DNA from: Dysgonamonadaceae bacterium
GTDB taxonomy: Bacteria; Bacteroidota; Bacteroidia; Bacteroidales; Azobacteroidaceae
Direction: 5' to 3'
Length of the DNA stretch: 7,943 bases
Assembly (NCBI GenBank): GCA_031255425.1
Contig: JAIRSN010000117.1
Location: 1-7,943, forward strand
Shown here one piece after another: positions 1 to 7,019 of the stretch. Under the pieces are notes generated by a model, which was given only the letters and a program-made list of their open reading frames with translations, did not search any database and was not told where the DNA came from. Both the position numbers and the translations under genes were made by a program. Each line of letters starts with the position of its first letter. Positions within the stretch are counted from its first letter, which is position 1.

Positions 1-109
1 GCAACGTGCAGGATAGGAAAAACACTGCGTTGTTGGTCTTCCGCAACGTGCATGTAAGGAAAAACACTGCGTTGTTGGTCTCCCGCAACGTGCAGGAAAG
101 GAAAAACAC
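1..109. repeat. 42-bp tandem repeat, about 2.6 copies, possibly continuing left
   Basis: Two full units (1-42 and 43-84) and a partial third (85-109) are nearly identical. They differ at a few bases around unit positions 11-14 and near the unit end. Each unit starts with GCAACGTGCA and contains AGGAAAAACACTGCGTTGTTG. A dyad crosses each unit junction: TGCGTTGT (26-33, again 68-75) can pair with GCAACGTG (43-50, again 85-92) around a 9-base loop, with some G-U pairs. The period is a multiple of three, so the strands stay open and give spurious 14-residue peptide repeats. There are no unique spacers, so it is not a CRISPR. The array begins at base 1 and may extend outside the window. It lies downstream of the minus-strand operon. 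Function unknown. Confidence 0.85.
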
Positions 110-234
110 ACGGTTTTCAAGTGAGCCTGTTTATTATCTTACTGCAATGCTGCAAGCCATCTGTATAATAATTTTAAACGCCATGCCAAACGGCGGCGCG
201 GCGCAAAAGTATATGGAGGGAGTTTGAATGTCGG
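110..234. other. Non-coding stretch downstream of the operon
   Basis: No convincing gene is seen here. It should hold the 3' end of the minus-strand operon transcript, but I find no strong hairpin followed by a T-run on that strand. A GC-rich patch (about 190-203) gives only short imperfect stems. On the plus strand there is a perfect TATAAT at 164-169 without a recognisable -35 box, and GGAGGG at 215-220 seven bases before an ATG at 228. That ATG opens only an 18-codon frame overlapping the neighbouring gene on the opposite strand. Confidence 0.5.
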
Positions 235-1041
235 CTATCGGGGCGACAGTTGTTCTTCCACCACAAGATCCTTTTTACGCATGATCCCATAGAGGCGGCC
301 TTTTCGGGAACGATCCCAAGCTATTCCCTGGCCGTTAAAATCAACCTTCAAAGTCCCCACATACCGGAGTATTGACCCCATTTCAGGGATTTGAAGGAGA
401 TAGACTTTCGTGCTGTCGTGTCCGGTGACGTACAAGTTCCCGTCAGGCCCCCACGAGCCGCCTGAATTGCTCATCGGCTTAAACTCGGCAATCAGGTTCT
501 TTGGGAAAACCCATGATGCGGTTTCGTTCCAGTTCCGGTCGAACCTGACCAGCGTTGTCCAGCGCACATCCGTACCTGTTTCGGCCGTAAACCGGTCGTA
601 GTGCCCAAAGCAAACCCACCAGTATCCGTTGTAAAAATCGGCCCATGTGCAGGATCCGTATTTCGTGCCGAAACTCTGCGAACCGACATGTTTCAGCGTA
701 TTCTTGTCGAATATTTCAATCGAACCGGTCATCGGTACGCCGGGGTAATTGGAATGGGCGCAATAAATCTTTCGTCCCACCACCACGGCGCCGTCGAAGT
801 GGATAATCTTGCCGGTCGTGTCATTCCATTCCGAAATAAAGGCGCCGCTCTGCTTATCATATTTGCCGATCCCTTTCGTGTTGATGGTGTAAACGCATTG
901 CTTATCGACGGCCACGCCCTGATGTGCTTTTTTTGTCTGAAAAGTCCTGACCGTTTCAAACTCTCCGGTAAGCGATTGGGCGAATGTGAGAACCGGAACT
1001 GTCAAAAAGAAATATAAAACCAAAAATGTAAACTTTCTCAT
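235..1041 (-). CDS. Secreted beta-propeller-like protein of unknown function
   Basis: This 268-residue protein begins with a signal peptide: positive MRK, a hydrophobic stretch to about residue 20, then TFA before QS, a plausible signal peptidase I site after Ala21. It is expected in the periplasm or outside the cell. The mature part shows weak repeats of about 40-50 residues that look like propeller blades. Each has a hydrophobic strand, a YxxN/HxN-like turn and a final strand of the type 'I-x-x-F/Y-D-K' (for example GIGKYDKQSG near 57-66, SIEIFDKNT near 107-115, TLVRFDRNW near 163-171, then GPDGNLYVTG near 198-207). This resembles NHL/SMP-30-like six-bladed folds, some of which carry 'cycloisomerase' labels. 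No catalytic residues can be assigned. It is the last gene of the operon, 53 bases after the antiporter gene, with no clear Shine-Dalgarno sequence. The position suggests a role in extracytoplasmic glycerophosphodiester or polyol use, which is inference only. Confidence 0.8.
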   Translation of the reverse strand: MRKFTFLVLYFFLTVPVLTFAQSLTGEFETVRTFQTKKAHQGVAVDKQCVYTINTKGIGKYDKQSGAFISEWNDTTGKIIHFDGAVVVGRKIYCAHSNYPGVPMTGSIEIFDKNTLKHVGSQSFGTKYGSCTWADFYNGYWWVCFGHYDRFTAETGTDVRWTTLVRFDRNWNETASWVFPKNLIAEFKPMSNSGGSWGPDGNLYVTGHDSTKVYLLQIPEMGSILRYVGTLKVDFNGQGIAWDRSRKGRLYGIMRKKDLVVEEQLSPR

Positions 1042-1094
1042 ACCTGTATCTTTATTAAATGACGAATATTTTGAATGTAAGCACGGGGTGGTTT

Positions 1095-2405
1095 CTAATT
1101 CGTATCCTGATCTTCATACCCGTGCACTTGGATGTTCCAGAGCGAAGCGAAGACGCCTACGCCGAGGATGCCGGCGACGACGAGCAGCAGCAGACCCGGT
1201 TCCCATCCGTAGCGGTCGGCGATCCGACCCATCAGCCAGCCCGACAAAATGGTGCTGGAGTAAGCAAAAAGCGACGTGAAACCGATAGCCGTCGCCGAGG
1301 CGCGGTTCGTCACGAGGTTGGAGGCGATGACGCCATTGAGCGCCTGCGGGCCATAGACGAAGAAGCCCGCCGCCATGAGCAACACCGTCATCAACAGCGG
1401 CGAATGGGGCAGGTACATGAACAGCAGCAGACTCACTACGGTCAGCGCCAGCCCGATCACACAGACGCGCACGGCTCTGCCGCCGAAAAAGCGATCGGCC
1501 ACCCAACCTGCCACCAGTGTGCCCACAATGCCTACCAGTTCAAACCCGGCGATCATCCAGACCGACGACTTGATCTGGATGCCTGCCCACTCATAGAGCA
1601 GCGTCGGACCCCAGTCCAGCACCGCAAACCGGATCGTATAGACGAAAAAGGCGGCAAAGCCCAGCATCCAGATCGTTGGGTTCTGAAAGACGCGCTTTCT
1701 TACAAACTGTCTGAATTCAACTGTTTCTTCCGTCTTCGCCGCTCTGCCGGCGATCTCCGGCAGCCCAACCGACGACGGGGTGTCGCGGAGCGTAAACCAA
1801 AGGAAGACCGCCCCAAGAAGCGAAACTGCCGCCGGGAGGTAGAAGTACCATCGCCAGCCAAGCGTTTCCACGCCGGGAAACCATCCGGTCAGCATGGTTA
1901 CAAGGCCGGGGATATAACCGCAAAAGACCAGCACTAATCCGGCGCCCACCGAGTGCGACGAGTTCCACACCGACATCTTGGTGGCCAGTTCGTCAGGACG
2001 CACCCAGTGCGTGATCAGCCGCGCACAGGGCGGGAATCCCATGCCCTGCACCCAGCCGTTGCACAGCCAGAAGACGCCGAACATCAGCAGTGAGGCGCTG
2101 AACCCGAACAGGACGTTGCACAACGCGGCAAGCACGAGGCCGGCTACCATGAAGATGCGCGAGTTGACCCGGTCGCCGATAATGCCGTTGGCGAATTTGG
2201 ATATTCCGTAAACCAGCCCGTGCAGCATGACGATGAACCCGATCTGCTCCTTGTCGAACAGCCCTTCTTCGAGCATGAAGGGCGTTGCAACGCTCAGGTT
2301 TTTGCGGACAAAATAAAACAGCGAATAGCCGATCATCGTCCCGATAATCGTCCGCCACTGCCAGTATTTGAACTTCTTCCGTTCTTCCCCGGTCATTTCC
2401 TGCAT
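1095..2405 (-). CDS. glpT: Organophosphate:phosphate antiporter, GlpT/UhpT-type (likely glycerol-3-phosphate importer)
   Basis: An inner-membrane major facilitator of the organophosphate:phosphate antiporter family, which imports a sugar or glycerol phosphate in exchange for Pi. Numbered from the start chosen here (436 residues; E. coli GlpT has about 450), it has about 12 hydrophobic segments in two halves, with a hydrophilic cytoplasmic loop near 218-240. Family hallmarks are YFVRKN with Arg34 and YTIRFAVLDW with Arg259, matching the two arginines that bind phosphate in E. coli GlpT. It also has the GWxQGMGxPPCxRxxxHW block (117-134) and SVWNSSHSVGAG with His151, matching GlpT His165. The start at 2405 is preferred because GGAGGAG lies five bases upstream. 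The in-frame ATG at 2441 lacks this and would overlap glpQ. Following a GDPD gene, glycerol-3-phosphate is the likeliest substrate, but hexose phosphates or a UhpC-like sensor role cannot be excluded from sequence alone. Confidence 0.88.
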   Translation of the reverse strand: MQEMTGEERKKFKYWQWRTIIGTMIGYSLFYFVRKNLSVATPFMLEEGLFDKEQIGFIVMLHGLVYGISKFANGIIGDRVNSRIFMVAGLVLAALCNVLFGFSASLLMFGVFWLCNGWVQGMGFPPCARLITHWVRPDELATKMSVWNSSHSVGAGLVLVFCGYIPGLVTMLTGWFPGVETLGWRWYFYLPAAVSLLGAVFLWFTLRDTPSSVGLPEIAGRAAKTEETVEFRQFVRKRVFQNPTIWMLGFAAFFVYTIRFAVLDWGPTLLYEWAGIQIKSSVWMIAGFELVGIVGTLVAGWVADRFFGGRAVRVCVIGLALTVVSLLLFMYLPHSPLLMTVLLMAAGFFVYGPQALNGVIASNLVTNRASATAIGFTSLFAYSSTILSGWLMGRIADRYGWEPGLLLLVVAGILGVGVFASLWNIQVHGYEDQDTN

Positions 2406-2410
2406 GGAAA

Positions 2411-2417
2411 CTCCTCC
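2411..2417 (-). promoter_or_regulatory. Strong Shine-Dalgarno sequence fixing the antiporter start
   Basis: On the minus strand this reads GGAGGAG, five bases before the ATG at 2405-2403. It is the best ribosome binding site in the window and lies between the glpQ stop and the antiporter start. It supports the 2405 start over the upstream in-frame ATG at 2441. Most other starts here have weak or no such sequence. Confidence 0.75.
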
Positions 2418-2427
2418 GGCATTGATT

Positions 2428-3333
2428 TTACCGGCCTTCATTTACGCTGCTTTTTTTTACGTTGAGCTTGGCAAAGTCGGCCGGGTAATCTGTTTCGATA
2501 ATATCCGGATTCACGGCCAGTTCGTGTTTATAGGCTTCTATCCGAGCTTCCGGGGGCATGACTTTGTCGGCCGTGGAAGGGATGGATGTCATGCACATCA
2601 CGCCATGGCTGCGCACCAGGCTGTAAACCTCCTGCTGTGCCGGATCCATCGTGTATTTGACATAGGCCATAATCCGGTTCCACGGTATCCCTGAGTTTTT
2701 ATAGGCCTCGTACATGTTCATGTTGCTGATCTCACAGCAAAACACGACGTTGTCGTTGCGTTCGTAATAAAACAGACATTCCTCCAGCGAGCGCACCGAC
2801 AGCATGATATTGTGGTATTCGCTCCATTTCCCCCGCAGGTGATCGGAATACATCTGCCACGGTACGCCTTTGTTGTCGAAGTTGAACACGGTCTTGTCCT
2901 TTCCCCATTCCAGCATTTCGTCGAGCGTCGGAATTTTGTATTCGGTGACGTTGCCCTGCCGGTCTTTCAGGAAGAACTGCTGCAACTCTGCGTAAGTATA
3001 GTCCGAGACTTTGCCTTTTCCGGTCGTCGTGCGGTCGATTGTGGCATCGTGCATCAGCACCAGTACGCTGTCTTTCGTCAGGCGCGGGTCTATCTCGAAA
3101 AAGGAAGGCATCAGGGTCAGCGTTTTTTCGCAGGAGGCGATGCAGTTTTCCGGGTAGCCTTCCATCATCCCGCCCCGGTGACCGGAAATGATGATGTCTT
3201 TTTCCGGGGAATACCGGAAGTATTCCTGTAATTCGTCCATACTCTTGATGTGGACGGTGTGAAGCCGCTCCGTTTGGCGCGAGCAGGCGCTGAGCGCAAC
3301 ACACAATACCCATGAATATACATATAACTTCAT
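2428..3333 (-). CDS. glpQ: Lipoprotein glycerophosphodiester phosphodiesterase (GDPD family)
   Basis: Hydrolyses glycerophosphodiesters (deacylated phospholipids, possibly glycerol teichoic acid fragments) to glycerol-3-phosphate and an alcohol. The 301-residue product starts with a short hydrophobic segment ending in the lipobox LSAC (14-17), so Cys17 should be lipidated. The next residues, SRQTE, lack an acidic run of the kind used for surface export in Bacteroidota, so a periplasm-facing anchor is inferred. The GDPD barrel shows GHRGG (His52, Arg53), PEN (61-63), FEIDPRLTKD with Glu80 and Asp82 as metal ligands, MHDATIDRTT with catalytic His95, NFDNK (151-155) and the C-terminal IETDYP (279-284). 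The start lies five bases after the ptsI stop and has no Shine-Dalgarno sequence; translational coupling is plausible. The next gene is the antiporter that would import the product. A run of eight A lies near the 3' end (2451-2458). Exact diester substrate unknown. Confidence 0.9.
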   Translation of the reverse strand: MKLYVYSWVLCVALSACSRQTERLHTVHIKSMDELQEYFRYSPEKDIIISGHRGGMMEGYPENCIASCEKTLTLMPSFFEIDPRLTKDSVLVLMHDATIDRTTTGKGKVSDYTYAELQQFFLKDRQGNVTEYKIPTLDEMLEWGKDKTVFNFDNKGVPWQMYSDHLRGKWSEYHNIMLSVRSLEECLFYYERNDNVVFCCEISNMNMYEAYKNSGIPWNRIMAYVKYTMDPAQQEVYSLVRSHGVMCMTSIPSTADKVMPPEARIEAYKHELAVNPDIIETDYPADFAKLNVKKSSVNEGR

Positions 3334-3338
3334 GACAT

Positions 3339-4940
3339 TTAAATTTTAGTGATTAGACTTCGTATTTGATTCTTTATGAACGGGACATTGCAGCCTGTAA
3401 CGCTCAGTTTCCTTACGCCGAGTTTTAGCAGTAAGCCGGTCGCACGGGGGTCTGACGCCATCTCTCCGCAGACGGATACATCCTTCCCGTGCTTTGCGGC
3501 AGCCGAAATAACTTCCGACAGGCTTTTTAGAACGGCAGGATGAAAACTGTCGCAGGCATTGACGGCGTAAGGGTTATTCCTGTCCACGGCAAGCACGTAC
3601 TGGGTCAGGTCGTTCGTTCCGATACTGAAAAAGGCGGCTTCCTGCGCAAGCTCATCCGCCAGCATCACCGACGCCGGGGTTTCCATCATGAGGCCGACAC
3701 GAAGGGAGGCGCAAAAGCTTGTCCCTTCGTTTTTCAGTTCCGCTTTGCATGTTTCCAGCAGCTTGCCGGCAAGCCGGTATTCTTCCACGGATGTTATCAT
3801 GGGGAGCATCAGGCGGATATTGCCCGACGCGGCAGCCCGCAGAATGGCTCGCAACTGCACCTTGAAAATATCCGGCAGGGAAAGGGAGAAGCGGATGCCC
3901 CGCAATCCCAAAACAGGGTTTTCTTCGGCCTTCATCGGGAAGTAAGGTAACTGCTTGTCTGCGCCGGCGTCGAGGGTGCGGACGGTCAGGATCTTGTCCC
4001 CGCAAATCCTGGCACATTCCGAATAGATCCGGTACTGCTTTTCTTCCTCCGGAAACTCTTTCTCCTGCATGAAGATAAACTCTGTCCGCAGCAGTCCGAT
4101 GCCGTCGGCTCCCGCTTTTATGGCGTTTTCTACGCCGGCGATACTTCCGGCATTGGCGTAAACCGCTATTTCAACGCCGTCTTTTGTCATGGCAAGGAGG
4201 CCTCCCTCCCGGCCCGTTTCGTAATGAAGGCTTTTTCCGGTAAAAATTTCCGCTAAAAGGGCTTTCTCAGGGTCTGTCATAACCATACCTTTGCTGCCGT
4301 CAATCACGATTGCGCTTCCGTCCGGGACGGAATCCAGCTCGTCCCCTGCGCCCGCCACGAGCGGTATGCCGTATTCCCTTGCCATCACCGCCAGGTGACT
4401 GGTAACACTGCCCCTTTTCAGTGCAATCCCCGCCAGTTTCGATAAATCAATCTGCATGAGATCGGACGCCAGCAGGTTTTCGGCTATCAGAATACTGTTA
4501 TCAGACATTCTTGCATAAGGATTCTCATCATTTCCCTCCAGGGCAAGGGTGACCTGCCTGCAAACATCGGCGATATCGTCCGACCGGGAACGCAGGTATT
4601 CATCGTCAATCTCCACGAACAGGGCGCAAACTTCCGCGCAGATCTTTTCCGTCGCTTCCGTCGCGCTTATCTTTTCCTGCGTGATGACTGCAATAACTCT
4701 TTCCCCGATGTCATTTAATATTTCGATCTGGGCGGTAAATATCCCGTGATCTTTCGCGTAGCGCGACAACCGGTCTTTTACAACCCGGCAGGCGTCACGG
4801 AAACGGCCCGTTTCCCGATCCGCCTGAACGCTCCCGACAGCCTCCTGAACAGGCGTCGGGCCGGGCGGATTTTTAACCTGGAAAACCGTCCCGACAGCCT
4901 TTCCCGGTGATGCCGCTATCCCCTGTATTTCCTTCATCAT
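3339..4940 (-). CDS. ptsI: PTS Enzyme I (phosphoenolpyruvate-protein phosphotransferase), short C-terminus
   Basis: Cytoplasmic Enzyme I takes phosphate from PEP on a histidine and passes it to HPr. The N-terminal part (about 1-225) has GIAASPGKAVG (7-17), the HPr-binding helical region and the phosphohistidine site TSHLAVMAR with His182. The C-terminal PEP-binding barrel shows GIGLLRTEF (280-288), VRTLDAGADKQLPY (320-333), ENPVLGLRGIR (340-350), METPAS (419-424), FFSIGTNDLTQY (437-448) and CGEMASDPRA with catalytic Cys491. It has 533 residues against about 570-575 in well-known homologues. The end comes only 42 residues after the active-site cysteine, compared with about 73 in E. coli, so roughly 30 C-terminal residues are missing. 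The active-site block reads RGSVTSHL rather than the usual GGxTSH[ST]. The start overlaps the ptsH stop by four bases (ATGA), implying coupled translation. All core catalytic residues remain, so activity is expected. Confidence 0.93.
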   Translation of the reverse strand: MMKEIQGIAASPGKAVGTVFQVKNPPGPTPVQEAVGSVQADRETGRFRDACRVVKDRLSRYAKDHGIFTAQIEILNDIGERVIAVITQEKISATEATEKICAEVCALFVEIDDEYLRSRSDDIADVCRQVTLALEGNDENPYARMSDNSILIAENLLASDLMQIDLSKLAGIALKRGSVTSHLAVMAREYGIPLVAGAGDELDSVPDGSAIVIDGSKGMVMTDPEKALLAEIFTGKSLHYETGREGGLLAMTKDGVEIAVYANAGSIAGVENAIKAGADGIGLLRTEFIFMQEKEFPEEEKQYRIYSECARICGDKILTVRTLDAGADKQLPYFPMKAEENPVLGLRGIRFSLSLPDIFKVQLRAILRAAASGNIRLMLPMITSVEEYRLAGKLLETCKAELKNEGTSFCASLRVGLMMETPASVMLADELAQEAAFFSIGTNDLTQYVLAVDRNNPYAVNACDSFHPAVLKSLSEVISAAAKHGKDVSVCGEMASDPRATGLLLKLGVRKLSVTGCNVPFIKNQIRSLITKI

Positions 4941-5200
4941 CGGATGTTATCGAAAAATTTCACCATTGCTGCAGTGGCTTCTTCACAGTCTTCGCCTTCC
5001 ACTTTCAAGGTCGCCACGCTTCCCTTTTTCAAGCCAAGCGCCAGTACGCTGATAATGCTTCCGGCGTTCGCTTTCTTTGACGCGACACTCAACGTGATGC
5101 TACTGCCGAACGTTCTTGCCAGTGCAGCCAGTTCCGCCGCCGGACGGGCATGCAATCCGTCGCCTTCTTTGATTTCTATTTCCGTTACTTTTACAGCCAT
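4937..5200 (-). CDS. ptsH: PTS phosphocarrier protein HPr
   Basis: A small cytoplasmic carrier (87 residues, the usual length) that receives phosphate from Enzyme I and donates it to the IIA domain of the permease. The phosphorylation site is in DGLHARPAAEL, with His17 followed by the conserved Arg19-Pro20. A serine in NAGSIISVLALG (Ser48) sits 31 residues after the histidine, the same spacing as His15 and Ser46 of Bacillus HPr. Phosphorylation by an HPr kinase is therefore possible, but no kinase gene is in the window. The typical C-terminal part with GEDCEEATAAMVKFF is present. The gene starts six bases after the mtlA stop and overlaps ptsI by four bases, so the three PTS genes form a tight unit. 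Confidence 0.95.
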   Translation of the reverse strand: MAVKVTEIEIKEGDGLHARPAAELAALARTFGSSITLSVASKKANAGSIISVLALGLKKGSVATLKVEGEDCEEATAAMVKFFDNIR

Positions 5201-5206
5201 TTCCGT

Positions 5207-6976
5207 TTATGATTTTCCCCCGACGGTTGATAATATCTGATATATGCACATGGGATCGTTTGTTGTTTTAATCTTTTCCAGTCGCTCTTCATCGTTCAGC
5301 ACTTCGCTCAGCGAGGAGAGTATCTCCAGATGGGAGTCGTCGGTCGCGGCTATTCCCGCCACGATGTACGCCTTTTCCCCGTCGAAGTCCACGCCTTCAG
5401 GGTACTGCACGACAGCGATCCCGCTGTTCCGGACGTACCGGCGCGATTCGGAAGTCCCGTGGGGAACCGCAACGCCCAAACCGATATAGGTTGAGGTCAT
5501 CCGTTCCCGTTCCAACATTCCGGCGATATATTCCCGCCCGGCGTATCCTCCCCGGACTAATAATTCGCCCACCCGCCTGATGACGTCCTCTTTATTCTCA
5601 TCTTTCGCCCCGACAACAACCGATTCCGGCTTCAGCACCGGAACAGCCGGGAAAAAACGGGCAGCCAGCGCCTCCAACGCCGGATCAGAAAGAAATTTCT
5701 CAATTACTACCATTTCAGCCGCCGGCGCCCGCTTATGCACCCTTTCCGCGAAGGCGGCCTGGCATACGACCACGTCCGTATCCGGGGGGATGGCGGCCAC
5801 GGATGTATTCGTAACCGACAAACCCTCCTGCCCGATTCTCTTCCTGAAAGCGGCGGCGCCCATTGCGCTCGACCCCATTCCGGCTTCGCAGGCAAAGACA
5901 ATCTTGCGGGGGACTTTTCCGCCGTCTTTAAGCGCAGCCTTTTCCTGTTTCGCTTCCTCCAACGATTTCCGTCCGGCCCCCCTCACGAAAAAGCAGGCGA
6001 CAAGAAAAGAAACCAGCGCCGCTATCACAATGCCGCCGGCAACCGAAACGGCTGCTCCGCGGGGCGACATGGCCATGATGGAGAGGATACTGCCCGGCGA
6101 GGCGGCGGAAACAAGCCCGCTGCCGACAACCTGATAATAGGCCATCGCGCTTGCCGATCCCAGTATGGTTGCGACAATCAGTACCGGACGCATCAGGATA
6201 TAGGGGAAATAGATTTCGTGTATCCCTCCAAAAAACAGAATGATGGACGATGCCGGGGCCGATTTTCCGGCATCGCCGTTTCCCAGGAAGGCATAAGCCA
6301 GCAGCACCCCAAGCCCCGGACCGGGATTCGTTTCCAGAAGGAACAGGATGGAACTTCCGGTTTCCCGTACCTGTTCTATCCCAAGCGGCGTCAGGATGCC
6401 GTGGTTGATGGCGTTGTTCAGGAACAGCACTTTCCCCGGCTCCAAAAACAGTGCAATCAGGGGAAGGAGACCTTTGTCCAAGATTAATTCAACCCCGGCA
6501 TTCAACACCTGCGTCAGGGAAAGCATAACCGGCCCGATCACTAAGAACCCGGCAATTGCGCAAACCATTCCGAGAATGCCGGCCGAAAAATTATTGGCAA
6601 GCATCTCAAAACCGGGTTTCACTTTGTCCTTTATAAGGCCGTCAAACCATTTTATCAGGTAACCGGCTAACGGCCCCATGGCCATTGCCCCCAGAAACAT
6701 CGGTACGTCGCTCCCGGCAATTACCCCTGTCGTGGCGATTGCGCCGGTAACGCCCCCGCGCAGCCCGGCAACGTTACTGCCGGCGGTATATCCGATCAGC
6801 AAAGGCAACAAGTAGTGCAACATCGGAGTTACGAGCTTGGCCAGTTCTGCATTGGGGTACCAGCCCGCCGGTATAAAAACGGCAGTGATAAGGCCCCACG
6901 CAATGAATGCCCCGATGTTGGGCATAATCATGGCCGACAGCTTACTTCCGAACGATTGCAACTGCTTGCGTACCAT
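5207..6976 (-). CDS. mtlA: PTS mannitol-type permease EIICBA
   Basis: Imports a hexitol, most likely mannitol, and phosphorylates it during transport to the 1-phosphate. Domain order matches E. coli MtlA. A membrane IIC domain (about 1-333) has MPNIGAFIAWG (18-28), NNFSAGI (128-134), EPGKVLFLNNAINHG (179-193) and GGIHEIYFPY (250-259) with substrate-site Glu254. A IIB domain (about 356-440) has ACEAGMGSSAMG with phospho-Cys363. A IIA domain (about 450-589) has GVAVPHGT with phospho-His506. Similarity to the mannitol subfamily is strong along the whole length. At 589 residues it is shorter than the E. coli protein (637), mainly from shorter inter-domain linkers. The residue after the IIB cysteine is Glu where E. 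coli has Asp. The start matches the family N-terminus and is preceded by AAGGA. No MtlD or MtlR gene is in the window. Mannitol is inferred from subfamily; a related polyol is possible. Confidence 0.93.
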   Translation of the reverse strand: MVRKQLQSFGSKLSAMIMPNIGAFIAWGLITAVFIPAGWYPNAELAKLVTPMLHYLLPLLIGYTAGSNVAGLRGGVTGAIATTGVIAGSDVPMFLGAMAMGPLAGYLIKWFDGLIKDKVKPGFEMLANNFSAGILGMVCAIAGFLVIGPVMLSLTQVLNAGVELILDKGLLPLIALFLEPGKVLFLNNAINHGILTPLGIEQVRETGSSILFLLETNPGPGLGVLLAYAFLGNGDAGKSAPASSIILFFGGIHEIYFPYILMRPVLIVATILGSASAMAYYQVVGSGLVSAASPGSILSIMAMSPRGAAVSVAGGIVIAALVSFLVACFFVRGAGRKSLEEAKQEKAALKDGGKVPRKIVFACEAGMGSSAMGAAAFRKRIGQEGLSVTNTSVAAIPPDTDVVVCQAAFAERVHKRAPAAEMVVIEKFLSDPALEALAARFFPAVPVLKPESVVVGAKDENKEDVIRRVGELLVRGGYAGREYIAGMLERERMTSTYIGLGVAVPHGTSESRRYVRNSGIAVVQYPEGVDFDGEKAYIVAGIAATDDSHLEILSSLSEVLNDEERLEKIKTTNDPMCIYQILSTVGGKS

Positions 6977-6983
6977 TATTTTT

Positions 6984-6988
6984 TCCTT
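6984..6988 (-). promoter_or_regulatory. Shine-Dalgarno sequence of mtlA
   Basis: On the minus strand this reads AAGGA, seven bases before the mtlA ATG (6976-6974), inside an A-rich leader. It lies in the 43-base gap after the dehydrogenase gene. I see no promoter-like elements or antiterminator hairpin in that gap. Confidence 0.6.
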
Positions 6989-7019
6989 TCGCTATCCATC
7001 CGGCTGTCTTTACGGCAGG

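Noticed and set aside
1..109. Possible CRISPR array
   Set aside because: The units are directly abutting and near-identical over the full 42 bp, with no unique spacers.
141..169. Possible plus-strand sigma70-type promoter with TATAAT at 164-169
   Set aside because: There is no -35 match at suitable spacing, no Bacteroidota-type -7/-33 pair, and no convincing gene downstream on that strand.
185..205. GC-rich patch as operon terminator
   Set aside because: Only 4-5 bp imperfect stems form and no T-run follows on the minus strand.
6..227. Plus-strand frame of 73 codons over the tandem repeat
   Set aside because: The frame is open mainly because the repeat period is a multiple of three. It starts at a GTG inside the repeat, has no ribosome binding site visible, and the part after the repeat looks non-coding.
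215..284. GGAGGG followed by ATG at 228 on the plus strand
   Set aside because: The spacing is good, but the frame ends after 18 codons and overlaps the propeller gene on the other strand. The peptide has no recognisable feature.
1059..1937. Long plus-strand open frame (292 codons) opposite the antiporter gene
   Set aside because: The translation is rich in Arg, His, Gln and Asp with no domain-like pattern, as expected for the antisense of a GC-rich membrane protein gene. The minus strand encodes a clear OPA transporter.
2406..2441. Antiporter start at the upstream ATG 2441
   Set aside because: It would overlap glpQ by 14 bases, has no Shine-Dalgarno sequence, and adds 12 residues without family support. 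The ATG at 2405 has GGAGGAG at ideal spacing.
5735..6487. Plus-strand open frame (250 codons) opposite mtlA
   Set aside because: It is antisense to conserved IIC and IIB motifs of MtlA, has no recognisable motifs and no convincing start.
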